DNA of 40,974 nt from the NCBI GenBank assembly GCA_025055235.1, contig JANWYN010000116.1, positions 1 through 40,974 on the forward strand, read 5' to 3'. Source of the DNA: Candidatus Roseilinea sp. (lineage in GTDB: Bacteria; Chloroflexota; Anaerolineae; J036; Brachytrichaceae). Below, piece after piece: positions 23,151 through 32,457 of this stretch (position 1 is its first letter; every line of letters starts with the position of its first letter). Made by a program: the position numbers and the translations under genes. The notes under the pieces were generated by a model. The model made no database searches and was not told the DNA's origin. It worked only from the letters and a program-made list of their open reading frames with translations.

Positions 23151-24542
23151 TCAAGGTTGGATGGTGATCGTGTAGAACGCATTCGTCAGGGCGCCGGTGG
23201 TATATACCGCGAGCAGGTATTCTTGACCCGGGATGAAGGCGTTGGCGAACGTGGTCTGGAACGACGGTCCGGCGATCGGCACCGAGGTGATAAAACTCAC
23301 CGACATCGTTCCGCTGGTTGCGCAGGCATCATTCACGATCCGATAGAGCAACAATTGGCCGGTCGTCGCATAGTTGCTCAGCAGCACTGCATACGAGCCT
23401 GCCTGCGCGGTGAAGCGGTAGATGTTGAAGGCGTAGTTTGCCGGCTGCGACACAGTCGCCGGCGGCGTTACCCTGAGCGCGGTGCACGCTGTGTGATTGG
23501 CAGGCACCCAGTCTTTGGTTACCACGGGCATCAGGCTGCGGTGCGGCGTGAACACGCCGGTCACGGTCACTGCGTCGCTGGCTGCGCCGGCGTTGATGCT
23601 GGCGCGCACGACGATGGTTGCCGTGAGCGTCTGTGTGGGCGAGGTGTAGGCGCTGCGCAGGACGGTCGAGGCGCGGCTCTGGTCGTTCGTCACGCCGGAG
23701 GTTGGATCGAGCGTGCATGCCCCCGGGCAACTCTCGATTGCGAACGACACCGGCGTACCCTGACCCACCGGATTGCCATACTGGTCGGTCACCAGCGCAA
23801 CGATATTACTGCTGCTTAGGCCATCGGTCTTGAGCGTAGTCGGCGAGGCGCTGACCTGCACGCGCGCCGGCGGCCCCGGACGGATTGTGATCGCCACGCT
23901 CTGCAGCGCGGGCGGATTGGATGCCTGCAAGCCGGCGCTGAATGTGCCGGCAACCGTGCCCGCGCGGAACACTGCGCTGTTGGCCGTGCTAGATTCGATC
24001 GTCCCGGCGACCGGCGGCGGCGTCAACCATGTCACGCCGAGGTCAGAGCGCAGATTGCCAAACCGGTCGAACACGCTCGCCGTGAACGTCTGCGTCGCGT
24101 TGATGTCGAGCGTGACGACGCTGGGCGAGATGACGATCGAAGCCGGTGGCCCGGGGCGGAGCAGCACGTTGGCCGTGCCTACCACGCTCCCTGCGGCCGC
24201 TCGAATCGCCTTTGGATAGTCTCCCGGCGTCGTGCCGGAGCGAAAGGTCATCGTCGTCGGACCCGTCGCGACGATCACGCCGGCCGTTGGTGAAACAGCC
24301 CAGGTCACGCTCAGCCCGGTGATCTCGTTGCCGGATGCATCTCTGCCGGTCGCAGTGAACGTCTGCGTTGTATCCAGGTCCATGTCGGCGAGCGAGGGAG
24401 AGATGGTGATGGAAGCCAGCGTCGCCGGCTGGTGTGGTGCTGCAGCGCGGCCGGGCAATGCGAGCGCGCTGCTTCCCGCCGCCCAGAATGCGCCCGCTGC
24501 AGCCAGGCAAATGACCAAGGTGAGACGCCGGCATCCTCGCAT
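23151..24542 (-). CDS. Exported Ig-like repeat protein with C-terminal NHxAC domain
   Basis: Predicted secreted protein of 463 aa. A signal peptide (RLTLVICLAAAGAFWAAGSS) is followed by two bacterial Ig-like modules beginning ASITISPSLADMDLDTTQTF and ASIVISPSVVTLDINATQTF. A third, invasin-like (Big_1) module follows (RVQVSASPTTLKTDGLSSSN to VTVTGVF), with a Cys pair (CPGACTLDPTSG). The final 115 residues are one copy of the domain shared with the flanking genes: NHTACTALRVTPPATV, FNIYRFTAQ, YRIVNDACA, EYLLAVYTTG. A GGGGAGA ribosome-binding site lies just before the ATG. It starts 19 bases after the stop of the 24562-27063 gene, so these two are one operon. Probably an extracellular matrix, adhesin or S-layer-associated protein; the role is unknown. 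Confidence 0.78.
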   Translation of the reverse strand: MRGCRRLTLVICLAAAGAFWAAGSSALALPGRAAAPHQPATLASITISPSLADMDLDTTQTFTATGRDASGNEITGLSVTWAVSPTAGVIVATGPTTMTFRSGTTPGDYPKAIRAAAGSVVGTANVLLRPGPPASIVISPSVVTLDINATQTFTASVFDRFGNLRSDLGVTWLTPPPVAGTIESSTANSAVFRAGTVAGTFSAGLQASNPPALQSVAITIRPGPPARVQVSASPTTLKTDGLSSSNIVALVTDQYGNPVGQGTPVSFAIESCPGACTLDPTSGVTNDQSRASTVLRSAYTSPTQTLTATIVVRASINAGAASDAVTVTGVFTPHRSLMPVVTKDWVPANHTACTALRVTPPATVSQPANYAFNIYRFTAQAGSYAVLLSNYATTGQLLLYRIVNDACATSGTMSVSFITSVPIAGPSFQTTFANAFIPGQEYLLAVYTTGALTNAFYTITIQP

Positions 24543-24561
24543 GTGTTCTCCCCGTCCTACA

Positions 24562-27063
24562 TCACGGCTGGATCGTCAGAGTGTAAGGTTGGTTGCTCGC
24601 CGCGCCGGTGACATTGACGGCGATGAGGTAGTCGTTGCCGGAAATCAGGCCGGTCAACGTGGTCTGCAGCGACGCGCCGGTGATCGGGATCGCCTGGATG
24701 AACGACACGGACATAGTGTTGTTCGTGCGGCAGCGATCGTTCGTGACACGGTAGAGCAGCAACTGTCCTTGCGTGGCGAAGTTAACGATCGAGACGCTGT
24801 AGGTGCTGCGCTGCGCCGTGATGCGGTAGATGTTGAATGGGTTGTTGGGCGGCTGTGAAACGCTCGCCGGCGGCGTCATCACATACGCCTTGCAGGCCGT
24901 GTGGTTGTCCGGCGGCCCGTTGGAAATCAGCGGCGCAAAGCGCGCGAACGGGCGGAACACGCCGGCCACAGACACCGATTGCTGCATCATGCCATTCGCG
25001 CCTGGCGCACTCACCGTCACCACCATGTTCGACGTCACCGTCTGCGTAGGCGATGCGTAGCTGCTGCGCAAGCGCGTGACGAACACCCCCCGGCTGTCGG
25101 TGGTGCCGGAGGAGGGATCGAGCGTGCACGTCCCTAGACATCCTCCGACCGTCAGGTTGACCGGCACGCTGGCTCCGATCGGGTTGCCGAAGCTATCGGT
25201 GACAGTGATCACGATGGTGCTGAACTGGTTGCCATCCAGTTGGATGATCGCTGGGTCGGCGGTCATCTGGATGGCTGCTGCCGGGCCGGGCAGCACTACC
25301 ACCTGCACGCGCCGGGAGACCACGCCGTTCGACGCGACGACGGCGGTGTTGTATGTCCCTGCGACGTTGCCTGCCTTGAATACGGCAGTGTGGATGCCAG
25401 TGGACGTGAGCGAGCCACCCTCCGGCGCTTGCCACGTCACGCCCAGGCCGGGGATCGGATTGCCGAACGCATCTTGCACGCTCGCGGTGAACAGTTGGGA
25501 CTCGTTCACACGCAGCGTCGCCGTGGGTGGCGTGACGACGACTGCGGCGACGCTGCCCTCACGCACGACGATGTCGGCCCCACCGGTGACGTCGTCGGCT
25601 GTTGCAGTGACACCTGCAAAGTAAGTGCCTGGCGTCGTGCCCGCACGGAAGGTTGCATCGGTTGCGCTGCTCGACACGATCACACCGGCTGCCGGATTGG
25701 CCCTCCATTCGAATGTCAGGCCAGGCACGACGTTGTTGAAGGCATCGTAGCCGATTGCGCTGAAGGTCTGCTGCTGGTTGACCGCCAGCGAGGTAGCCGG
25801 CGGGTTAAGCTCGATCCGCGCCAGCGGGCCGGGCACCACGGTGACGCTGGCGAAGGCCTGGATGCTGCCGCTGAAGACGCGCACGGCGTTCGGATAAGAG
25901 CCTGGCACGGTCGTCGCCCGGAAAGTCGCCGCGTATGGGCCGGATGAGTTGATGGCGCCGGCGCTCGGGTTGGCCATCGCCCAACTCACGCTGCCGGTGG
26001 TGATGACGTTGTTGAAGGCATCTCTGGCAATCGCAGTGAAGGCTTGTGTCCCGTCCGCCGGCACGATCACGGCATCCGGCGAGATGCTCAGCGAAGCCAA
26101 TGGCCCAGGCGTGATGGTGAAGGTCGTGCTGGCCGACCCACCACCGGGCGCCGGGTTGGTCACGATCAAAGCATACGCGCCTGCCGTGGTAAACGCAGCG
26201 CCGGTGACGTCGAGGCGCCCGTTGTTCACGAAGCTGACGGTGAGCGGGACGCCGTTCAGCGTCACCGTCGCGTTGCTGGCAAACCGCGCGCCGTTGATCG
26301 TGAAGCTGAGTGGCGTGCCGGCCGTCGCGCTGGACGGCGCGACGTTGTTGATGACCGGCAGCGGGTTGTTGATCGTGTAGCTGCGCGTGGCCGACCCGCC
26401 GCCGGGCGCGGGGTTAGAGACCACCAGCGCGTATGTCCCCGCAGCGAAGGCCGGCACATTGACCACGAGCTGCGTCGCCGTCCGCGAAGCGATGGTGAGC
26501 GGCGTGCCGCCCAGCGTAACGGTGGTCGCCGCATAGTAGCCCGAACCGTTGATCGTCAGCGCGTATGGTGCGAGCGCCGTGCCTGGGTCGGGGCTGACGC
26601 TACTGATCGTCGGCGCTGGGTTCGGCGTTGGCGTCGGCGTGTTGGTCGGTGTCGGTGTTGGTGTCGGTGTGTTGGTCGGTGTGGGCGTTGGCGTGTTGGT
26701 CGGTGTCGGCGTGTTAGTCGGCGTCGGTGTTGGTGTGTTGGTCGGTGTGGGTGTCGGAGTGTTGGTCGGTGTCGGAGTGTTAGTTGGTGTCTGCGTTGGC
26801 GTCGGTGTATTAGTCGGCGTTGGTGTTGGTGTGTTGGTCGCCGTAGGCGTCGGCGTATTAGTCGGTGTCGGAGTGCTGGTTGGTGTCGGTGTATTAGTCG
26901 GCGTCGGCGTGTTGGTCGGTGTGGGTGTCGGCGTATTTTCAACCTGCGCCGGCCTCAACGCCAATAGCGTTTTAGGTTGCGAACCAAGGCCTCCCACCAG
27001 GCTTAGCGCGAACAGTCCGATGGCCAGCGTGGAGACTACGATGAACTTCGAACGCTGCGACAT
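24562..27063 (-). CDS. Exported PT-stalk protein with IPT/TIG, Ig-like and NHxAC domains
   Basis: Largest of the three related surface proteins (833 aa). The signal or anchor segment [20 protein letters not shown] is followed by about 110 residues of [18 protein letters not shown] stalk. Then come two IPT/TIG modules ([40 protein letters not shown]), about three Ig-like modules ([20 protein letters not shown] and similar), one invasin-like module with a Cys pair ([12 protein letters not shown]), and a final NHxAC domain ([16 protein letters not shown] to YTLTIQP). A strong AGGAGGG lies 5 bases before the ATG. The C-terminal invasin-plus-NHxAC block closely matches that of the next gene (23151-24542), so the two arose by duplication. 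Likely cell-surface; binding partner unknown. Confidence 0.8.
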   Translation of the reverse strand: MSQRSKFIVVSTLAIGLFALSLVGGLGSQPKTLLALRPAQVENTPTPTPTNTPTPTNTPTPTSTPTPTNTPTPTATNTPTPTPTNTPTPTQTPTNTPTPTNTPTPTPTNTPTPTPTNTPTPTNTPTPTPTNTPTPTPTPTNTPTPTPNPAPTISSVSPDPGTALAPYALTINGSGYYAATTVTLGGTPLTIASRTATQLVVNVPAFAAGTYALVVSNPAPGGGSATRSYTINNPLPVINNVAPSSATAGTPLSFTINGARFASNATVTLNGVPLTVSFVNNGRLDVTGAAFTTAGAYALIVTNPAPGGGSASTTFTITPGPLASLSISPDAVIVPADGTQAFTAIARDAFNNVITTGSVSWAMANPSAGAINSSGPYAATFRATTVPGSYPNAVRVFSGSIQAFASVTVVPGPLARIELNPPATSLAVNQQQTFSAIGYDAFNNVVPGLTFEWRANPAAGVIVSSSATDATFRAGTTPGTYFAGVTATADDVTGGADIVVREGSVAAVVVTPPTATLRVNESQLFTASVQDAFGNPIPGLGVTWQAPEGGSLTSTGIHTAVFKAGNVAGTYNTAVVASNGVVSRRVQVVVLPGPAAAIQMTADPAIIQLDGNQFSTIVITVTDSFGNPIGASVPVNLTVGGCLGTCTLDPSSGTTDSRGVFVTRLRSSYASPTQTVTSNMVVTVSAPGANGMMQQSVSVAGVFRPFARFAPLISNGPPDNHTACKAYVMTPPASVSQPPNNPFNIYRITAQRSTYSVSIVNFATQGQLLLYRVTNDRCRTNNTMSVSFIQAIPITGASLQTTLTGLISGNDYLIAVNVTGAASNQPYTLTIQP
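26615..26935 (-). repeat. PT-stalk-coding low-complexity repeat
   Basis: Interspersed units of GGTGTCGGTGTTGGT type (plus strand) encode [14 protein letters not shown] on the minus strand, within the 24562-27063 gene. The units are imperfect multiples of 6 bases (PT) with AC-rich N codons interspersed. Length is probably variable. Confidence 0.8.
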
Positions 27064-27250
27064 GTGACCCTCCTAGCTGTTGCAGAAACTTTGTCCCGCA
27101 GCAGCCAGCCCCGATGAAATTTATTGAGCATCTCGGCCACAGATTGGGCGAAGACTTCACCCTGATTGCGTGTAGAAACGAAGTGAACCTCACATCACTC
27201 AGTCAACTGGCGCGCGGCCACAGCTACGAGAGAACCTACAACAGAGCTAC

Positions 27251-28864
27251 CTAGCAATCTGCGCCTGGCGGACAAGGCGGCGGCACCGTCGGTGGAGGCG
27301 GTGGTGGTTCTGGCTGCGATGGCTGAGCAGGCGGCGCAGGCGTGGGTGTGTCCGTTGGCAGCGGCGCGAGCGTAGGTGTTGGCGGCACAGGCGTGGGGGT
27401 CGGAGGTACAGGCGTCGCCGTCGGCGGGCGGCGCGTTGGGCGCGGCGTCGGCGGCTGAATGCTGATCGCGGCCTGCGTCGGCGTTGCGCTAGGCGCCGCG
27501 CCCCCTCGCCGAATGATCAACACCTGCCCGATACGCAGGTTGGTCGGATTTATCCCCGGATTGTTGCGCAGCAGCTCGTCGAGCGAGATGTTATAGGCGC
27601 GCGCGATCTCCAGCGGCGTATCGTCGGCGCGCACAGTATGGGTGACCACAACCGCCGGCTCCGTCGTCGGCGTCGGCTCGGCTGTAGGCATCGTCGTTTG
27701 CGTCGGTGTCGGCTCAACAGTAGGCGTCGGCGTGTGAGTCGGCGTCACGGTCGGCGAAGCAGCCGCACTCGAAGTCGCTATCGCCCCCGCCGTCGCCGTC
27801 TCAGCGAGGATCACTGCAGCAGCCGCCGTGCCGTCCGGGGTCGGACTAGCCGCTGCGCTCGGCAAAGCCGAGCCGAACAGCGTTCGCAGCTGGCCGCCAA
27901 AGGCCACGGCTGCTGTCCCGAGGGCAGCCAGCAGCACCAGCAATGTAGCGATGCCTAGCAGTCGCCGGAACGTGCCTCGGCGCGGACCGGCCACCGGCGC
28001 GCTCGAGACGCGCGGCGGCGCAGCTTCGAAGATGCCAAGCTTGCCGGTGACGTAGTCGGCTACCGCAACGGCGATGTTGTCATCCGTCGGCGCCTTGGTA
28101 GCTAAGTCGAGTAGCGCCTGGGCTGCGCGCCGCGCCGCTGGCGTGTGGCGCAACACCGAGCGAATTTGCGGGTCTTGCAGGCGACGATAGAGCGGTTCGG
28201 TGCACAACACGATGCGGTCTTCGCCGGCCAAGTCGAGCTGACCCAGGTCGGGTTCGAAGCGATCGCTGTGAGTCGCGTCAGCAAACGACTCGTCGGTCAG
28301 ATTTTGCAGCACGCCGCCACGCAGCAGATACACGCGGCCATTGCCGTAGCGCGCCACCAGTAGCTTGTCGTGATGGATGACGGCGGCGGTCACAGAGGCC
28401 GTGATATCCTTCCTTGCGCCGGTGTTCGCCATCGGTGGAGCGGAGGTCGCCGGCACACCTGCAGGCACAGCCTCGCCCTCATACAGATGGCGCAGGCCCT
28501 CGATGATCGCATCGGCCAACCAGCGCGCGATGTCGGTAGGCGCCGCAGACAGCTCGGCGACGTTCAGCACAGATTTGCTTTGGCGCGCGTTGTAAGCATC
28601 AAAGATGTGACGGGCCAGGACGCTTGCTGCGTGCAAATCATGTGTACGTCCCTGCTTGCAATCGCACACCACCAGCAGCACGTCTTTCTTGCCGACACCG
28701 GTTTCTGCAGAGCGAGAGGTCGCGAGCGCAACCGGCTCGGTTCCGTTATACGCGACATGCCACTGAAGTGCGACTGCCATATCACTGACGCTCAGAGAAA
28801 GATCATCGCGAGGTATCCCCCTCTGGATGACCTCATCTCTTATTATCGTCGTTTTCGCGATCAT
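27251..28864 (-). CDS. Degenerate PP2C-like phosphatase with membrane helix and LysM domain
   Basis: Predicted membrane protein of 537 aa. The cytoplasmic part (about 35-275) has the PP2C outline: VLLVVCD at 62-68, GRVYLLRGGVLQNLTDESF around 176-194, and DDNIAVAVAD near 261-270. Several metal-binding landmarks differ: the first motif reads VCDCKQG instead of a DGMGG-like sequence, and LCTEPL (220-225) replaces LCSDGL. The N-terminal NED motif is not seen. It may be a pseudophosphatase or sensor. A membrane helix (301-323) and PT linker lead to a LysM wall-binding domain (about 408-453, LEIARAYNISLDELLRNNPG), then a proline-rich tail ending in CPPGADC. The topology suggests reporting wall state to the cytoplasm. 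ATG 28780 is an alternative start. Confidence 0.75.
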   Translation of the reverse strand: MIAKTTIIRDEVIQRGIPRDDLSLSVSDMAVALQWHVAYNGTEPVALATSRSAETGVGKKDVLLVVCDCKQGRTHDLHAASVLARHIFDAYNARQSKSVLNVAELSAAPTDIARWLADAIIEGLRHLYEGEAVPAGVPATSAPPMANTGARKDITASVTAAVIHHDKLLVARYGNGRVYLLRGGVLQNLTDESFADATHSDRFEPDLGQLDLAGEDRIVLCTEPLYRRLQDPQIRSVLRHTPAARRAAQALLDLATKAPTDDNIAVAVADYVTGKLGIFEAAPPRVSSAPVAGPRRGTFRRLLGIATLLVLLAALGTAAVAFGGQLRTLFGSALPSAAASPTPDGTAAAAVILAETATAGAIATSSAAASPTVTPTHTPTPTVEPTPTQTTMPTAEPTPTTEPAVVVTHTVRADDTPLEIARAYNISLDELLRNNPGINPTNLRIGQVLIIRRGGAAPSATPTQAAISIQPPTPRPTRRPPTATPVPPTPTPVPPTPTLAPLPTDTPTPAPPAQPSQPEPPPPPPTVPPPCPPGADC

Positions 28865-28865
28865 G

Positions 28866-28889
28866 TCAGCACCAAGCGACGGATCGCAT
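28866..28889 (-). CDS. Seven-codon leader ORF before the PP2C-LysM gene
   Basis: ATG 28889 opens a 7-residue peptide (MRSVAWC) that stops at 28866, one base before the ATG of the next gene (28864). GGAGGTGA (28892-28899), the full complement of the 16S rRNA tail, lies 5 bases upstream of its GGAGG core. The downstream start has no ribosome-binding site of its own. Translation of the leader would bring ribosomes to the main start (coupling). Whether it also acts as an attenuator is unknown. Confidence 0.5.
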   Translation of the reverse strand: MRSVAWC

Positions 28890-28891
28890 GA

Positions 28892-28899
28892 TCACCTCC
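28892..28899 (-). promoter_or_regulatory. Perfect Shine-Dalgarno sequence for the leader ORF
   Basis: Minus strand GGAGGTGA, spaced 5 bases from ATG 28889. It lies 27 bases from the ATG at 28864, too far to serve that start directly, which argues for translational coupling or for use of the upstream ATG. Confidence 0.65.
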
Positions 28900-29016
28900 A
28901 AGCCATAGGATTTAGGACGAAACGGGCCCGTGGTGAGTAGCGCCGCCGCTTAGACAGTCGCAACATTCCAACGCATCTGCACAAGCTAACCACTGGGCGT
29001 GCGTGCAACTCTGTTG

Positions 29017-29049
29017 CAAAAAGAGCCCCTTCTGATTGCAGAAGGGGCT
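29017..29049 (-). terminator. Rho-independent terminator of the EF-G-like gene
   Basis: Minus strand: AGCCCCTTCTG pairs with CAGAAGGGGCT (11-bp stem, loop 4 bases), followed by CTTTTTG. It lies 36 bases after the EF-G-like stop codon and separates that gene from the envelope cluster. Confidence 0.93.
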
Positions 29050-29084
29050 GAGGGCAGATGCTGAAGAGATCGCGCCGGCGAGGG

Positions 29085-31127
29085 TCACTCCTCTTCGGGT
29101 TTCGCCTCGGCCTTGTGCTTGGCAATGATCGCTTGTGCGATGTTGGGCGGGACGGGCGCGTAGTGGTCGAATTTCATCTCGTAATAGCCGCGCCCTTGCG
29201 TCAGGCTGCGCAGGTCGGTGGAGTAGCGCTGCATCTCGGCCAGCGGCGCGTCGGCGGTGATCACGGTCTTGTTGCCGCGCTGATCCATGCCGATGATCTG
29301 GGCGCGCTTGGTCTTTAGGCTGCTCATCACATCGCCGGCGTTCGCCTCAGGCACGATGATGGTGAAGCGGTAGATCGGCTCCAGCAGCACCGGGCCGGCC
29401 TGCTCGAACGCCTCGCGGAACACGTTGCGCGCCGCAATCTCGAACGCAATCGGCTTCGAGTCCACCGGGTGCTCCTTGCCGTCCAGCACGATGCACTTGA
29501 CGTCGCTCACCGGATAGCCGGCGACCACGCCGGACTCCATCACCTGCTTGATGCCCTTCTCGATGCTGGCCTGGAACGAGCTGCTGATCGCCCCACCGAA
29601 CACCCGCCACTCGAACTCGTAGCCGGCGCCCGGCGTGCTCGGCTCGACGGCCATCTCGATCTCGGCGAACTGGCCAGCGCCGCCCGTTTGCTTCTTGTGG
29701 CGATAGCGCGACTGGCCGTGCTTCATGATCGTCTCGCGATAGCTCACCTTGGGGATGGTGGTCTCCACATCCACGCCGAACTTGTTGTGCAGGCGGTTGA
29801 TCGCCACGTCAATGTGCGCCTGCCCCATGCCGAGCAGCAGGGTCTCCTTCGTGCTCGGGTCGTTGACGTGGCGCAGGCTGGGGTCTTCCTCGCACAGGCG
29901 CACGAGCGCGCTGCTGATCTTGGCCGCATCGTTCTTGGTCTTCGGGTGTAGCGCGACGGCGAACAGCGGGTTAGGGAATTCGATGGCCGGAAGCTGGACG
30001 CAATGCGCCCGGTCGCACAGCGTGTCGCCGGTCTGCGCGCTGCTCAGCTTGGTCACCGTGCCGATGTCGCCCACATGCAGCAGCGGAACCGGGATTTGCT
30101 CCTTGCCGCGCTGGACGAACAGCGTGGCGATGCGCTCCTCTTCGTTCGTGCGCGCGTTGACCAGGCGCGTGTCGCCGCCTTTCACCGGCCCCTCAATTAC
30201 CCGGAAGTAGCTGATCTTGCCCACGAATGGATCGGCGGTGGTCTTGAAGATGTAGAGCACGTTGCCGTGCTGGCCGTCGTCGGGGTCGGCACCCATGTCA
30301 AACGGCATCGGCGCGTAGCTCACCAGCGAATACAACATGGCGTGGATGCCGATGCTCGCTGCAGGCGCTGCGCAGAACACCGGGACGAACGTGCGCTTGC
30401 GGATGGCGCTGCGCAAACCGCGGATGAACTCCTCGTCGGTGAGCGTGCCGACCTCGAACCACTTCTCGATCAGATCATCCTCGCCCTCGGCCGCCGCCTC
30501 CATCAAGCGCTCGCGCGCCTTCTCCACCGCTTCCACCATATCGGCGGGAATATCAGCAACTTCGCCCTTGGGGCCTTTGAGGTACTTGCGCGTCACCAGG
30601 TCAATCACGCCGGCGAATTGCTGCTGGCTGCCCACCGGCAACATCAATGGCACGATGTCCTGGTGGAAGGCATCGTGCAGTTGCGCCAGCACGGCGTCGA
30701 AGTTAGCATTCTCGCGATCCATGCGGCTGACGAGCACCGCGCGTGGGATCTTCGCCTCGTCCACCGCCTGCATGGCCAGCTCGGTGCCGACTTCCACGCC
30801 GGCGACCGAATCCACGAAGATCAGGCCGAGATCCGCTACGCGAACGGCGCTCTTCACTTCGCCGTAGAAGTCGGCATAGCCCGGTGTGTCGAGCAGGTTG
30901 ATCTTGTGATCCTTCCACTCGATGGGAATGACGCTCAGGCTAACGGACTGCTTGCGACGTTTCTCTTCCTCGTCATAGTCCGAGACGGTCGTGCCGTCTT
31001 CGACCTTGCCCATGCGTGTTGTGCCGCCGCTGGCGAACAGCATCGCTTCTGCGAACGTCGTCTTGCCGCTCGAGCCGTGTCCCAACAATGCGACGTTGCG
31101 CAGCTTCTCAGTTCCATATTCCTTCAT
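29085..31127 (-). CDS. Elongation factor G-like GTPase (EF-G2 type)
   Basis: Translational GTPase of 680 aa with the five-domain layout of EF-G. G1 is GHGSSGKT (16-23), differing from the AHIDAGKT of canonical EF-G. G3 is DTPG (80-83). G4 reads SRMD (134-137) where NKxD is usual. These changes are typical of the second EF-G family (EF-G-like, FusA2), whose role (recycling, stress or a slow back-up) varies between species. GGGAGG sits about 10 bases before the ATG. It is divergent from the S1-domain gene, a plausible translation-related neighbour. A strong terminator follows. It should not be named as the main EF-G without seeing whether a canonical fusA exists elsewhere. Confidence 0.9.
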   Translation of the reverse strand: MKEYGTEKLRNVALLGHGSSGKTTFAEAMLFASGGTTRMGKVEDGTTVSDYDEEEKRRKQSVSLSVIPIEWKDHKINLLDTPGYADFYGEVKSAVRVADLGLIFVDSVAGVEVGTELAMQAVDEAKIPRAVLVSRMDRENANFDAVLAQLHDAFHQDIVPLMLPVGSQQQFAGVIDLVTRKYLKGPKGEVADIPADMVEAVEKARERLMEAAAEGEDDLIEKWFEVGTLTDEEFIRGLRSAIRKRTFVPVFCAAPAASIGIHAMLYSLVSYAPMPFDMGADPDDGQHGNVLYIFKTTADPFVGKISYFRVIEGPVKGGDTRLVNARTNEEERIATLFVQRGKEQIPVPLLHVGDIGTVTKLSSAQTGDTLCDRAHCVQLPAIEFPNPLFAVALHPKTKNDAAKISSALVRLCEEDPSLRHVNDPSTKETLLLGMGQAHIDVAINRLHNKFGVDVETTIPKVSYRETIMKHGQSRYRHKKQTGGAGQFAEIEMAVEPSTPGAGYEFEWRVFGGAISSSFQASIEKGIKQVMESGVVAGYPVSDVKCIVLDGKEHPVDSKPIAFEIAARNVFREAFEQAGPVLLEPIYRFTIIVPEANAGDVMSSLKTKRAQIIGMDQRGNKTVITADAPLAEMQRYSTDLRSLTQGRGYYEMKFDHYAPVPPNIAQAIIAKHKAEAKPEEE

Positions 31128-31259
31128 GACAAACGAGCCTCCCGAATGGATCGGTATGTTTAAAGGATTTTAATGATAGCGCTTCGTTTCCTGCAAGCAG
31201 GAGCAAGCGCGCCGGTGTGCCCGCTCATCACGACAGCAGGTTGAAGTTTCGTCAAATCC

Positions 31260-31288
31260 TCGACATTCGCTCGGATTTCGGCTAGAAT
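31260..31288 (+). promoter_or_regulatory. Sigma70-type promoter for the S1-domain gene
   Basis: TCGACA (31260-31265, 5 of 6), a 17-base spacer, and TAGAAT (31283-31288, 5 of 6). Transcription would start near 31295. This puts the upstream ATG at 31302 almost at the first base of the message and so favours the GTG at 31359 as start. Confidence 0.75.
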
Positions 31289-31358
31289 TGCGCGGCCTTC
31301 AATGCGATTCACGTCTCCTCAGACGATTTCGATGAATTCATACGAAAGGGGTTTCCCT

Positions 31359-32366
31359 GTGAGCGACGAAACTTCTGCAATCCCAGCGATCAATGGCACG
31401 GCCAATGCCGAAGCCGGCAGTCATCCACCGGCCAAATCCGGCTTGAGCATCGCCGCGCTCAAGCCGCGGATGGCATTCAAGGGCAAGGTGACGCGCGTCG
31501 AGTTGGGAGGTGCATTCGTAGACATCGGCGTGGGCGTGGACGGTTTCCTCCACATCTCGCAAATCGTCAGCGACAAGCCGGTGCTGCGCGTCGCCGACGT
31601 CTTCCACATTGGTGATGAAGTCCAGGTCTACGTGCTGCGCGTCTACCCGAAGAATAAGCGCATTGACCTGACGATGCACAAACCGTCCACCTACGACTGG
31701 AGCAACCTCGAAGTCGGCGCCAAGCTCAGCGGCGTCCGCGTCGTTTCCATCGAGAGCTTCGGCGTGTTCGTAGACTTCGACGGCCCGAAGCATGGCCTCA
31801 TCCCCTTCAACCTCATGCCGAAAGGGATGCGGCCCAAGGTCGGTGACCGAATAGACGACGTCTGGGTGGTCGAGGTGGACGAGAGCAAGCGGCGCATCGG
31901 CCTAACCATGATCGAGCCGCCGGCGTTGCCCTGGGAGAAGATCAAGAAAGGCAACCGCTACCCCGGCCGGGTGACCCGGGTCGAGCGCAACGCTGCATAC
32001 GTGGACATCGGCGCGGAGCGCGAAGGCGTGGTGCGCATTTCTTCGCTCGGCGTCAGCTATGCCGACATGCACGCGTTCGTCACCGAGGGCGATGAAGTCA
32101 ACGTGCGCGTGCTGAAGGTAGACCCTCACAAGCGGCAGCTAGACCTCACGCTGGAAGGGATCAATGCCGACGACTATGCGTTGTCGTCCGGCCCCGATGA
32201 GCAGTTGAGCCCGTTCGCCGCTGCGCTGCAGCGCGCCCAGCGCATCAAGCGCGCGCAGATGGCCGCCGCGGCTGCCGCAGACCGGTCGACCAAGAAGGCC
32301 AACCCGCAGAACGAACTGCTCGAGCGCACGCTGCAACAGATGCAGGCGCAGAAGAAGGACAACTGA
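31359..32366 (+). CDS. RNA-binding protein with three S1 domains
   Basis: Protein of 335 aa related to ribosomal protein S1 but shorter. Three S1 motifs are visible: GKVTRVELGGAFVDIGVGVD (domain 1), VRVVSIESFGVFVDFDGPKH (domain 2) and GRVTRVERNAAYVDIGAERE (domain 3). The first and third have the usual barrel signature, while the second is more divergent. An Ala/Gln-rich tail closes the protein. The chosen GTG has GAAAGGGG 7 bases upstream and a good promoter at the right distance; a longer frame opens at 31302. It binds mRNA and/or the ribosome; lysS follows about 90 bases later, so the pair may be cotranscribed. Confidence 0.85.
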   Translation: MSDETSAIPAINGTANAEAGSHPPAKSGLSIAALKPRMAFKGKVTRVELGGAFVDIGVGVDGFLHISQIVSDKPVLRVADVFHIGDEVQVYVLRVYPKNKRIDLTMHKPSTYDWSNLEVGAKLSGVRVVSIESFGVFVDFDGPKHGLIPFNLMPKGMRPKVGDRIDDVWVVEVDESKRRIGLTMIEPPALPWEKIKKGNRYPGRVTRVERNAAYVDIGAEREGVVRISSLGVSYADMHAFVTEGDEVNVRVLKVDPHKRQLDLTLEGINADDYALSSGPDEQLSPFAAALQRAQRIKRAQMAAAAAADRSTKKANPQNELLERTLQQMQAQKKDN

Positions 32367-32388
32367 ACCGTGCGCAGTCGTTGTGAGC

Positions 32389-32454
32389 GGTAAGCGGTAA
32401 TTGGTAATTGGTAATTGGCGTGTCGCTGTCACCAATTACCGGTTACGAATTACC
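32389..32454. repeat. Heptanucleotide repeat hairpin between the S1 gene and lysS
   Basis: Four heptamers (GGTAAGC, then GGTAATT three times, 32389-32416) are followed by the complementary set CCAATTA, CCGGTTA, CGAATTA (32432-32452). GGTAATTGG and CCAATTACC form a perfect 9-bp stem (32410-32418 with 32432-32440). The right half ends only 3 bases before the lysS ATG and leaves no room for a conventional ribosome-binding site. Same architecture as the elements near hutH, but an unrelated unit. Confidence 0.85.
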
Positions 32455-32457
32455 ATC

